Origin: Firmicutes bacterium CAG:449
GTDB taxonomy: Bacteria; Bacillota_I; Bacilli_A; RFN20; CAG-449
NCBI GenBank assembly: GCA_000432895.1
Contig: FR889347.1
Location: forward strand, 1 to 13,813
Length of the DNA stretch: 13,813 bases
Direction of reading: 5' to 3'
Both the position numbers and the translations under genes were made by a program. The notes under the pieces are model-generated. The model did not search any database. It was given only the letters and a program-made list of their open reading frames with translations, and had not been told where the DNA came from. Below are positions 1 through 8,100 of the stretch, one piece after another; positions within the stretch are counted from its first letter, which is position 1, and each line of letters opens with the position of its first letter.

Positions 1-1
1 A

Positions 2-274
2 GATAAAGATTATTCATTTAATACTGCTGGAGGAGCACTTTTATATAATCAAGACTTTAAAGATTTTATAATTGAAAATAAAATTGATTTAGATTTAACT
101 GATTTTGAAAATAAATATTGGTCAATTGATTCAACCCCTTTAAGATTATTAATAGGAAGATTTCATATGAGTTATGAACAAATGGATGAACTTATTAAGT
201 ATTTAAATTCACGCCCACATGATTTATCAAAAGATAATAATTATGACCATCTTATAAAGGAATATTTAAAGTGA
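2..274 (+). CDS. C-terminal part of an unrecognised protein (5' end outside window)
   Basis: An open frame enters from the left edge and runs 90 codons to a TGA stop at 272-274. The visible peptide is hydrophilic, rich in Asp, Lys, Asn and Tyr, with no membrane segment and no motif I recognise; its middle contains a short run STPLRLLIGRFHMSYEQMDE and it ends in a Lys/Asp-rich tail. Codon use matches the neighbours, so it is a real resident gene and not noise. The stop overlaps the GTG start of the next gene by 4 bases (GTGA), which suggests translational coupling and one operon with the histidine-phosphatase gene. The function cannot be told from this fragment. Confidence 0.75.
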   Translation, partial: DKDYSFNTAGGALLYNQDFKDFIIENKIDLDLTDFENKYWSIDSTPLRLLIGRFHMSYEQMDELIKYLNSRPHDLSKDNNYDHLIKEYLK

Positions 275-981
275 AAATAACAATTATTAGACATGCAGAT
301 CCTGATTATGAACATAACACTTTAACTCCTACTGGTTTTAAAGAAGTTGAAGCATTGAAAAAACATTTTGTATTAAATAATAATGCAACAGTTTATGCAT
401 CACCTTTAAATAGAGCTAAATTAACCGCGGAAGCTATTTCTAGTAATATTACTATATGTCCATGGTTAAAAGAATTTGATCATTTAATTATGTTACCTAA
501 TCAAAATGAAAAAGTGATTACTTGGGATTTTCTTCCTTCTTTTTATACTAGTCAAAAAGATTTATATGATAATGATAAATATTTAGATACTGAAATTTTT
601 AAATCAGGTAATATAAAAAAATATTATCAAGAAGTTTGTTCTTCTTTAGATGAATTATTAAGTCAACATGGCTACATTAGAGAAAATAATTATTATCGTG
701 TAGAAAAAGAAAATGAAGATGAAATTATTTTAGTTTGTCATTTTGGAATGATGAGTGTTTTAATGTCGCATTTAATGAATATTCCTTATGTTATTATTGC
801 TAATACAATGTGTTGTCCACCTACAGGAATTACTCGTTTTGTTTCAGAAGAAAGAAGACAAGGGGTTGCGCATTTTAGATGCCTTTGTTTTGGAGAAACA
901 CCTCACTTAGTTTTAGAAAATTATCAACCTAGTTTTGCTGCGAGATTTTGCGAAACATTTTCTTCTAAAGATCGCCATTAA
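271..981 (+). CDS. Histidine phosphatase family protein (phosphoglycerate-mutase-like fold)
   Basis: This 236-residue protein fits the histidine phosphatase superfamily, cytosolic enzymes that move or remove phosphate through a phospho-histidine. The N-terminal motif RHADPDY (residues 7-13) gives the catalytic R7-H8. YASPLNRAKLTAEAI (42-56) matches the usual YSSPLxRAxQTA box with R48, and the second histidine is H157 in VCHFGM. There is no signal peptide. Start choice: GTG at 271 has AAAGGA at 256-261, 9 bases upstream, and overlaps the preceding stop by 4 bases. The substrate is unknown; the family includes sugar-phosphate phosphatases and phosphoglycerate mutases, and the long insert between residues 70 and 150 does not match a subfamily I can name. 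The last 22 codons and 9 bases past the stop are repeated in diverged form at 2788-2862. No terminator is obvious after it. Confidence 0.85.
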   Translation: MKITIIRHADPDYEHNTLTPTGFKEVEALKKHFVLNNNATVYASPLNRAKLTAEAISSNITICPWLKEFDHLIMLPNQNEKVITWDFLPSFYTSQKDLYDNDKYLDTEIFKSGNIKKYYQEVCSSLDELLSQHGYIRENNYYRVEKENEDEIILVCHFGMMSVLMSHLMNIPYVIIANTMCCPPTGITRFVSEERRQGVAHFRCLCFGETPHLVLENYQPSFAARFCETFSSKDRH

Positions 982-990
982 TATAAAATT
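916..990 (+). repeat. Direct repeat, copy 1: 3' end of the histidine phosphatase gene
   Basis: This is the last 22 codons including the stop of the phosphatase gene plus 9 bases of 3' flank. It aligns without gaps to 2788-2862 at a constant offset of 1872: 7 mismatches in 75 bases, and positions 953-990 are identical to 2825-2862 (38 bases). Similarity ends right after 990. Confidence 0.9.
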
Positions 991-1027
991 TATTATAATA
1001 ATCAAAAAAGCTAAATTTGATGTGAAC

Positions 1028-1068
1028 CACAAATCTTGAACTCGATAAATCGAGCATGGAAATTTGTG
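1028..1068 (+). repeat. Compound hairpin (nested inverted repeats)
   Basis: The outer arms CACAAAT (1028-1034) and ATTTGTG (1062-1068) enclose an inner hairpin CTCGA (1041-1045) and TCGAG (1050-1054) with a TAAA loop. The two stems are separated by an internal loop of 6 and 7 bases. The inner stem is GC-richer than its surroundings. No T-run follows on either strand, so it is not a standard terminator. It could be a structured RNA or the remnant of a mobile-element end; I do not recognise a riboswitch class. Confidence 0.5.
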
Positions 1069-1196
1069 TTATGACAAAAAAGTTTACTAAAAAATCTTCT
1101 TTATAATAAAGAAAATGATATTAGGCTTATTTAAAGTAATGTTATAGAGCGTAAAAAAGTTGATATTTTTACTTTATATTTTATGCAAAAAGGGAA

Positions 1197-1225
1197 TTGA
1201 ATTCTCTAAAATACTTTGTTATACT
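1197..1225 (+). promoter_or_regulatory. Sigma-A-type promoter of the DUF4143 ATPase gene
   Basis: TTGAAT at 1197-1202 and TATACT at 1220-1225 are separated by exactly 17 bases. Transcription would begin near 1232, giving a leader of only about 16 bases that starts at the AAAGGA ribosome site (1231-1236). A small palindrome (about 1191-1206) covers the -35 and could be a binding site. This suggests that the ATPase gene is expressed on its own and not from the phosphatase operon. Confidence 0.6.
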
Positions 1226-1247
1226 TAAATAAAGGACAGGATATTTA

Positions 1248-2480
1248 ATGATAATTAAAAGAAATATTTATAAAGAAATTGTTAATAGTGTTGAATCTAA
1301 ACCGGTGACCTTAATTTCAGGTGCACGTCAGGTGGGAAAATCTACTTTAGCTTTGATGTTTAAAGATAGAGGGTTTAATTATGTTTCGTTAGATAACTCA
1401 AGAGATAGAGAATTAGCAAATAAAGACCCAGAAATGTTTTTAGCAATTCATCCATGGCCATTGATTATTGATGAGGTTCAACGAGCTCCAATTCTTTTTG
1501 AAGGGATTGAAGAAATTGTTAATAAAGAAAAAATTAAAAGAAATGATAATTATGGTATGTATATATTAACTGGTTCACAGATGTATAAGCTAATGAATGG
1601 TGTAACAGAATCGCTTGCTGGAAGAGTTTCCATCATTCATGTTTTACCTTTGTCTAGAAATGAAATAATTGAAAGAGATGAGCCAATTTTTGATTTTAAT
1701 GTTAAAAATATTCAAGAAAGGGCAATGAAAAATCCATTAAAACCTTTGGAATTATTTAATCAAATTGTTAAAGGGTTTTATCCTGAATTATATAGTAATT
1801 ACAAATTAACTATTCAAAAATTTTATTCTGATTATGTGTCTACATATATTGAAAGAGATGTATGCCAAATTATTAACATTAAAGACCAATTTTTATTCCG
1901 AAGATTTATGGAATTATTAGCTTCACTTACAGGCGAAGAGCTTGTGTATGATAATGTTGCAAAAATAATTGGTGTTGATAAAAAAACAGTTGTGGCCTGG
2001 CTAAGTGTATTAATTGCTGGAGATATTGTTTATTTATTAGAACCATATAATGAAATATCAATTGCTAAAAGAATTGTAAAAAGACCAAAAATTTATTTTA
2101 ATGATACTGGATTAGCTTGTTATTTAGCTAAATTGAATTCTGCTGAAGTTCTTCAAGCGAGTAGTTTTTCTGGTAGATTTGTTGAAACATATATTATTAA
2201 TGAAATAAGAAAAAGCTTTGTTAATAATGGAACAGAACCTAATTTTTATTATTATAGGGATTCGAATATGAATGAGATTGATCTTGTTATAATTAGTGAT
2301 GGCAAGTTACATCGTGTAGAATGTAAATCTGGAATTTCTTTTAATAATAGTGTAGTTAAGGGCTTTAAACAGTTAGATAAAACTGAATATAAAATTGGTG
2401 CTAAAGTAATTATTTGTAATACGGATACAATCTATCCACTTGATGATGATGTTTATGTATTGCCACTTGCTGGAATTTAA
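1248..2480 (+). CDS. ATP-binding protein, AAA_14/DUF4143 family with nuclease-like C-terminus
   Basis: This 410-residue protein has the full architecture of the AAA_14-DUF4143 ATPases. The Walker A GARQVGKST is at residues 25-33, the Walker B PLIIDEVQ at 71-78, the TGSQ sensor at 108-111, and ESLAGR at 121-126. A winged-helix-like region lies near 215-265. The C-terminal DUF4143 part carries E343-x-D345 and VECK (357-360), the spacing of a PD-(D/E)XK nuclease-type fold, preceded by the typical YYYRD. There is no signal peptide or membrane segment. Its length is normal for the family, so the gene looks intact. The family is widespread, patchy and often horizontally moved; its role is poorly known, with ATP-driven DNA or defence functions proposed. 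It stands alone, 266 bases from the previous gene and 415 from the next, with its own promoter. An upstream AAAGGA (1231-1236) or AGG (1238-1240) serves as ribosome site. Confidence 0.9.
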   Translation: MIIKRNIYKEIVNSVESKPVTLISGARQVGKSTLALMFKDRGFNYVSLDNSRDRELANKDPEMFLAIHPWPLIIDEVQRAPILFEGIEEIVNKEKIKRNDNYGMYILTGSQMYKLMNGVTESLAGRVSIIHVLPLSRNEIIERDEPIFDFNVKNIQERAMKNPLKPLELFNQIVKGFYPELYSNYKLTIQKFYSDYVSTYIERDVCQIINIKDQFLFRRFMELLASLTGEELVYDNVAKIIGVDKKTVVAWLSVLIAGDIVYLLEPYNEISIAKRIVKRPKIYFNDTGLACYLAKLNSAEVLQASSFSGRFVETYIINEIRKSFVNNGTEPNFYYYRDSNMNEIDLVIISDGKLHRVECKSGISFNNSVVKGFKQLDKTEYKIGAKVIICNTDTIYPLDDDVYVLPLAGI

Positions 2481-2499
2481 AAACTATTAATCGAAATTG

Positions 2500-2530
2500 T
2501 TAGAATTCCACATGATTTGCTCAATTCTAA
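2500..2530 (+). repeat. Inverted repeat just after the ATPase gene
   Basis: The arms TTAGAATT (2500-2507) and AATTCTAA (2523-2530) are perfect complements around a 15-base loop, 20 bases after the ATPase stop. There is no T-run behind it, so it is at best a weak transcript-end structure; it may instead be a remnant of an element end. Confidence 0.45.
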
Positions 2531-2647
2531 TTAAATTTGTGAGGTTGCTTGACCTAAGATTTTAACAATTGCCCAATTTGGTGGCGTAATTGTGCTAATC
2601 GAACAGCTTCATTTAATGGAAAATTTAATTTATAACGAACTAATATA

Positions 2648-2740
2648 TATAGGTTATGATGTTATTATTATAAAAGAGTTGCTCTCTTTTTTATTCAAAT
2701 TGTTTTCTTTAAATATTAGAAAGTAATATCATAATCTTTA
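2648..2740 (+). repeat. Long imperfect inverted repeat, possible small structured element
   Basis: The bases 2652-2666 pair along their full 15 bases with 2722-2736 if three G-U pairs are allowed, and a few more pairs extend outwards. Inside lie a terminator-like hairpin (2672-2690) and a weak TTTCT/AGAAA stem (2704-2722), so the RNA could fold into a roughly 90-base multi-branch structure. It could be a degenerate MITE-like element or a stabilised 3' end. I recognise no family. Confidence 0.45.
2672..2695 (+). terminator. Candidate intrinsic terminator downstream of the ATPase gene
   Basis: The arms AAAAGAG (2672-2678) and CTCTTTT (2684-2690) close a 5-base loop and run into further T residues. 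The stem is short and AT-rich, so it may be weak. It sits inside the longer inverted repeat at 2648-2740 and would end the ATPase transcript about 190 bases past its stop. Confidence 0.5.
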
Positions 2741-2766
2741 ATTTAATCAGTTTGCTATAGAGTTAA

Positions 2767-2853
2767 TTTTATAAAAGACATAATCTAAAAAATTATAAAC
2801 CAAGTTTTGCCGCTAGGTTTTGCAAAACATTTTCTTCTAAAGATCGCCATTAA
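2767..2853 (+). pseudogene. Remnant of a second histidine phosphatase gene (last ~22-28 codons)
   Basis: An open frame with no start codon ends in TAA at 2851-2853 and encodes the same C-terminus as the intact gene at 271-981: from N-Y to the end, 18 of 20 residues agree, differing only by Q to K and E to K. Four further codons differ only silently (CCT/CCA, GCT/GCC, GCG/GCT, AGA/AGG). Silent change in a protein-coding pattern suggests that this was once a working paralogue or allele under selection before its 5' part was lost. Upstream of about 2779 the resemblance fades and a stop lies at 2764-2766. The alternative is an attachment-site copy left by an integrative element. Confidence 0.65.
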
Positions 2854-2862
2854 TATAAAATT
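2788..2862 (+). repeat. Direct repeat, copy 2
   Basis: This is the partner of 916-990: 68 of 75 bases match, with 38 identical at 2825-2862. It continues past the stop codon into 3' flank, so shared coding constraint alone does not explain it. Together the two copies bracket the DUF4143 ATPase locus. Confidence 0.9.
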
Positions 2863-2863
2863 A

Positions 2864-2872
2864 TGATAAAAT
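2864..2872 (+). promoter_or_regulatory. Candidate extended -10 promoter for addBA
   Basis: TGATAAAAT at 2864-2872 fits TGn plus a TAnnnT -10 box; no good -35 is found 16-18 bases upstream. Transcription would start near 2879, just before the GGAG ribosome site (2885-2888) of addB. It sits directly behind the phosphatase remnant. Confidence 0.4.
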
Positions 2873-2895
2873 AATTTATATTATGGAGAAGATAA

Positions 2896-5169
2896 ATGTT
2901 TGATTTTGGTTTAATTGAAAATAACTCAATTATTGTTTGCCCAAATAATAAAAAAGATTATTTAATAAAAAATAGACCACCTTATTTAAATGTTAAATTT
3001 TTATCTAAAGAGGAAGTTATTTCTTCTTTAGGTTTTTCTTATGGAGAAGAAGCAATTATTTATTTACATGACAAATATCAATATAGTTATGAAGTAAGTA
3101 AAGAAATCTTGTCTAATTTAAATTTTATAAAAAAATATAATGATAAATTAAATAAATTATATGATTATTATGAAGAGTTAAAAAAACAAAACTTATTAAA
3201 ATTTAATTATTTATTTAAAGATTTATTGATTAATAAAAAAATCTATATTTTTGGTTATTCAAAATTAGATACTGAATTAATTAGTTTATTAAATAATCCT
3301 ACTTTTATAGAAGAAAAACAAAATAATTATTTGCCTACTGTATATAAATATAAAGATATTAATACTGAAGTAAAAAATGCTTTTATTTATATTATGTCTT
3401 TAGTTGAAAAAGGTGTAGAATTAAACAATATTTATTTATATTCTTATAATAGTGATTATTCTTTGTTAATAAAAAAATGTATTAATGATTATGGATTATT
3501 TTTAGAAGGTGGAGAGGATAATTATCTTTTTGATACTCCAATTTTTAAAAATTATCTTTTGTTATTAAATGATTATTCATATATTGAAGCTTTTGAAAAA
3601 TTACAAGAATTAAATTTGACTGATAATTATAAAGCAATCGATAAACTAATTGATATTATTTCTAAAATTGGTTATTTAGATTTAGAAAAAGAACAATTTA
3701 TTGAGTATTTATCTTTTCTTGCAAAAAATAAAAAAATTAATCATGTTAAATACACTAATGCTTTAAAAATTTGTGATTATAATAGTGAAATTACCGATAA
3801 TGATTATGCAATTATGTTAGGCTTTTCTTTAGATGGTTATCCAAAAATTTATAAAGATATTGATTTTTTTTATGATGAAGAAAAAACTTTTTTAAATAAA
3901 AATACTTCTAAAATTAAAACACAAATTGCGGAAGAAAAATTAATTAATTTTATTTTAAACACTAAAAATTTATATATTTCTTACAAAGAAAAAAAAGGTA
4001 AAAATGTTTATTATCCTTCTTTAATTATTAATAAGCTATCTTTAAATGTTGTAGATGGACCTGTTTCATTAATTCGTTATTCAAAAAATGCGTTAGAAAA
4101 TGAAATAGCGATTTTATATGATCAAAAAAGATTATTTGGAATTGATAATGGCTATCTAGAGACTTTTGATGAAGAAGAAATTCGCTATATGGAATATGAT
4201 CATTTATTTAAGAAAATTCCAAATTATTATAATAATGAAAAAATAACTTTATCTTATACACAAATTAATGAATATAATAAATGCCCTTTCCAATATTTTG
4301 TTAAAAGAGTTTTAAAAGCTAATATTTTTGAAAATAGTTTTGAAAGTAATTTAGGTAGTTTGTATCATAAAATTCTAGAGGATTCATTAAGGAAAACTAT
4401 TGATTTATCTAGTTATGAAGAAGATATTAAAACAATGTTTTTAACAAATAAAGAAAGATTTTTTGTTTCGTTTTTATTGCCTCAAGTTTTAGATGTTATT
4501 AAAAAAAATAATGAATTTTTACATAATTCTTCTTTTAATTTTCCTCTTGCTGAACAGGAAATTTGGCTAAAAATTGATGAACAAACTATTTTAAATGGTA
4601 GAATTGATAAAATTATTTTAAATAAAGATAGAACTGCTTTAATTGTGATTGATTATAAAACAAGTGATTATAAGTTCCATATGGATAGAAATGAATATGG
4701 AGTGGATTTACAACTTCCAATATATTCTTTACTTTTAGATAGTAAATATCCTAATTATGAAAATGTTGGAATGTATATTCAAAATGTGTGTTTGAGTAGT
4801 GATAAATTGCTGAAAGAAGAAAATCCTTATAAGTTAAATGGCATTACTATTGATAAAAGTAATGAAGTACTTTCTTTAGATTATGAATTAATTGAAAATA
4901 AAAAAAGTAAATATATTCAAAAGATTAGGGTTAGTAAAGATGGTGATGGAGTTGGTGATGTTTCAAGTAGTGAATACCTTAAATTAAAAGAGGTAGCACT
5001 TGAACAAATAAAAAAAACTATTTTGAATATTAGAAAAGGTGATTTTGATATAGCACCAATTAGATTTAATAATGAAATGTTACCATGTAAATATTGTGAA
5101 TGTAATGATATTTGTTTTAAAAAATATGATGATGTTAGACAAATAGATTTAAAAAAGGAGGAGCAATGA
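2896..5169 (+). CDS. addB: AddB-like subunit of the AddAB helicase-nuclease (short form, no Walker A)
   Basis: AddB joins AddA to resect double-strand breaks and contributes the nuclease for one strand. The C-terminal half is clear: the nuclease start SYTQINEYNKCPFQYF (453-468), GSLYH (487-491), GRID with D571, IDYKT with D586 and K588, then Q606 and Y610. C463 together with C731, C734 and C740 (C-x2-C-x5-C) forms the iron-sulfur pattern that staples this domain in AddB. The N-terminal half keeps only loose helicase resemblance. At 757 residues it is far shorter than Bacillus AddB (about 1166), and there is no P-loop. The start is fixed, because an in-frame TAA lies directly before the ATG (2893-2895) and GGAG sits 7 bases upstream. 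So an ATP-independent scaffold with a working nuclease is expected, as in RexB-type subunits. The gene overlaps addA as ATGA. Confidence 0.85.
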   Translation: MFDFGLIENNSIIVCPNNKKDYLIKNRPPYLNVKFLSKEEVISSLGFSYGEEAIIYLHDKYQYSYEVSKEILSNLNFIKKYNDKLNKLYDYYEELKKQNLLKFNYLFKDLLINKKIYIFGYSKLDTELISLLNNPTFIEEKQNNYLPTVYKYKDINTEVKNAFIYIMSLVEKGVELNNIYLYSYNSDYSLLIKKCINDYGLFLEGGEDNYLFDTPIFKNYLLLLNDYSYIEAFEKLQELNLTDNYKAIDKLIDIISKIGYLDLEKEQFIEYLSFLAKNKKINHVKYTNALKICDYNSEITDNDYAIMLGFSLDGYPKIYKDIDFFYDEEKTFLNKNTSKIKTQIAEEKLINFILNTKNLYISYKEKKGKNVYYPSLIINKLSLNVVDGPVSLIRYSKNALENEIAILYDQKRLFGIDNGYLETFDEEEIRYMEYDHLFKKIPNYYNNEKITLSYTQINEYNKCPFQYFVKRVLKANIFENSFESNLGSLYHKILEDSLRKTIDLSSYEEDIKTMFLTNKERFFVSFLLPQVLDVIKKNNEFLHNSSFNFPLAEQEIWLKIDEQTILNGRIDKIILNKDRTALIVIDYKTSDYKFHMDRNEYGVDLQLPIYSLLLDSKYPNYENVGMYIQNVCLSSDKLLKEENPYKLNGITIDKSNEVLSLDYELIENKKSKYIQKIRVSKDGDGVGDVSSSEYLKLKEVALEQIKKTILNIRKGDFDIAPIRFNNEMLPCKYCECNDICFKKYDDVRQIDLKKEEQ

Positions 5170-8100
5170 GATTTGAAGATTATACCTTAGATCAACAAAA
5201 AGCAATTATTTCTAAAGGCTCAAATATTATTGTTTCAGCTGGTGCGGGTTCTGGTAAAACACAAGTTTTAACTGCACGTGTTTTACATTTTGTTAAAAAT
5301 GAGCATTATAAATTATCTAATTTTTTAATTTTAACATTTACTAATTTAGCCGCGGGAGAAATGAAAAAAAGAATTAGAGATGTTTTAACTAGTGAGCATC
5401 TTGATGAGGCTAATGAAGTTGATAATGCTGATATCTGTACTTTTGATGCATATGCTTTATCTATTGTTAAAAAATATCATTTTATTTTAAATGTTTCTAA
5501 AGACATTAGTTTAATTGATTCTAATGTAATTTCGGTTAAAAAAAGAAATATTATCAAGGAAATTTTTGAAGAATATTACACTAGTAATAAGACTTTTAAA
5601 AAAATGGTTTCAACATTATGTTTTAAAGATGATGATAATATTCAAAAATTAGTTTTAGATTTTTATAATAATGCATTACTTGAATTAGATACTGATGAGT
5701 ATTTATCTAATTTTATTACTAATTTTTATAATGAACAATTTTATGAAAATGTTTATTTAGATTTAGAGAAAAAATTAAATAGTTTAAAAAATGATTTAAT
5801 ACCTTTTTTATACGCTTTACCAGATGTAAAGATTTCAAAAAAAGATAATGATTCTTATCAAAGTAAAGTCTTAGAAGGTTTCGAAGAATTTATAAATTGT
5901 ACTACCTATGAACAAATTATTGCTTCTCTTCCTGATTATAAAACTTATAATATTACTAAACCTAGAGGCCTTTCAGATGAAGAAAAAAAGGCTATTGATG
6001 ATTATAAAAAAGAGTTTAAAGAAGTTTATGAATATATTTCTTCTTTGCCAAAAAGTAAGTATGAATTAAAACTAACATTATCTACAAGTAAAGAATTTTC
6101 TAATGTACTAGTGGATATTGTTAAAAGGCTTGATCAAGAAATTAAAACTTATAAAGATAAATATCAAGTCTTTGAGTTTCAAGATATTGCTAAAAAAGCT
6201 TTGTTTTTAGTTAAAAATAATGATGAAGTTAGATTATCTATAAAAAATAAATTAAAGATGATTATGATTGATGAATATCAAGATACTTCAGCTTTACAAG
6301 AAGCTTTTATTAATCAAATTGAAGATAATAATGTTTATATGGTCGGCGATGTAAAACAATCTATTTATCGCTTTAGAAACGCAAGAAGTGATATTTTTAC
6401 TGATAAATATAATCGTTATAAAGAGCATAAGGGTGGTATAGCTATTGATTTAAATAAAAATTTTCGTTCTAGAAGAGAAGTTCTTGATGATATTAATTTT
6501 ATGTTTAAGCAATTAATGACTGAACAATATGGAGGAGCTTCTTATATAAAAGACCATATGATTGAATATGGTAATAAAGCTTATATTAATGCAGGAAAAA
6601 TTGATGCAAAGTTAAACTCTAGTTTTATTATTTATCAAAAAGATTCTATGGGAATAGAAAAAGAAGCTCATTTAATAGCTAGAGATATTATTAGCAAAAT
6701 AAATAACCATTATCAAGTTATGACTTTTGTGGATAAAAAACCAACTTTAAGAGATTGTAGAGTCGATGATTTTTGTGTTTTAATGGATCGTGGAACAAAT
6801 TTTGAATTATTTGCTCGTGTTTTTAATGAATATAAAATACCTTTATTTATTGAAAATGATGAAAATATTTCCACAAATGAAATAGTTTTAATTTTAACTA
6901 ATTTATTAAGATTAATAAAAGCAATTCAAAATAATGATTATTCAAGTAAGGAATTCATAAAAGCTTTTTTATCGGTTACAAGATCTTTTTTATTTGAATA
7001 TAGTGATGAAAAATTATTATCTATATGTTCTAGTAAAAATTTTTATAATGATGAAGCGATAAATAAAATTAGAAATACGGTATTTACTTATAGTGATTTA
7101 CCTTTATTTGCTTTATTAGAAAAATTATTATTTTCTTTAGATTGTTATCATAAATTAATTTTAATTGGTAATGTTGAAAAGAATGAAAAATATTTAGATA
7201 TGTTTTTAGAACTTTTTAAATCAATGGCTAAATTAGATTATTCTTTAGATGATTTTATTTCTTATTTGGAACAAGTTGATGATTATGACTTGAAAATTAC
7301 TTTATCTAGTGAAGGATCGGCTGTTAAAAGCGTTAAAATGATGAATATTCATAAATCTAAAGGATTAGAATTTAATATTTGTTATTTTGCTGGATTATCC
7401 TCTAAATTCAATAGAGCGGATGTAAAAGCCAATATAGGAATATCATCTAAATATGGTTTATATTTTCCAACAACTTCGATTTTAAAAGATTTAAATCAAG
7501 ATTATGAAATAAAAGAAGATATTTCTGAAAAGATAAGATTATTTTATGTTGCTCTTACTAGAGCGCGAGAAAAAATGATTTTTGTGATGCAAATAGATTC
7601 TTTAGAAGGATATTTTTCTAAAGAATCTCAAGAAATATCAATGAAAAGTGTTATTTTAAATGTAGAAGAAAATTATTTAAAAGAAAATATTGATTATTTA
7701 ACTTTTAAAGAAATTCTTTTGTTAGCGCATTGTAAAGAAAAAATTAAATTTAATAAAGAAATAAATAGTGAATTTATTTATCAAATTAGAAAGTTAACTT
7801 TTGATAATAAATACTCATTAGATGAAATCTCTTATCAAGATTTTTTAAGTAGTATGTTAGATAAATATTATAACCGTGAAATAACATATACAAAATTAAA
7901 ACAAATGACAGATGCGATTAATTTATCTATCAATTGTGGATTTTCTTCTTTAAGTTTTGATGAACAAAAAGTATTTGTTAATACAAGTAATGCTTTTATG
8001 GAAAAAGGACAAATTATTGATCCATCAAAAATGGTTTCTTTCTTTGATTTTTTAAAACCATGTATGGATAATTCTAGATTTGAAAAATATACATATGATA

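Larger units (their letters stand above)
982..1247. other. Intergenic stretch before the ATPase gene, rich in inverted repeats
   Basis: These 266 bases hold no supportable gene. Besides the compound hairpin at 1028-1068 there is a near-perfect palindrome TTCTTTAT-A-ATAAAGAA at 1097-1113, arms GTAAAAA/TTTTTAC at 1151-1157 and 1166-1172, and AGGGAATT/AATTCTCT around 1191-1206, which overlaps the -35 of the promoter below. Short open stretches such as one ending at 1106 are too small to call genes. Confidence 0.6.
2481..2895. other. Non-coding stretch between the ATPase gene and addB: repeats and gene remnants
   Basis: These 415 bases hold no intact gene. In order there are: an inverted repeat (2500-2530); a coding-like open stretch on the - strand that ends at a stop at 2554-2556 and is open back to 2661, with arginine codons CGT/CGA/CGC instead of the local AGA and no start codon; a small imperfect stem at 2565-2593; a long inverted repeat (2648-2740) enclosing a terminator-like hairpin; the remnant of a second phosphatase 3' end (2767-2853); and the addB promoter. 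The mix of remnants suggests a site that has taken insertions and deletions. Confidence 0.65.

Noticed and set aside
1026..1106. Short open frame ending in a Lys/Ser-rich tail (a possible 16-residue peptide from the ATG at 1056)
   Set aside because: Too short, no ribosome site, overlaps the compound hairpin, and could easily occur by chance in this composition.
982..2895. A complete insertion sequence or integrative element
   Set aside because: No transposase or integrase, no matching terminal inverted repeats and no short target duplication could be found; only the phosphatase 3' repeat supports an insertion.
2..5169. Mycoplasma-type code in which TGA is tryptophan
   Set aside because: TGA ends the first partial gene and addB at well-placed overlaps, and tryptophan is TGG throughout.
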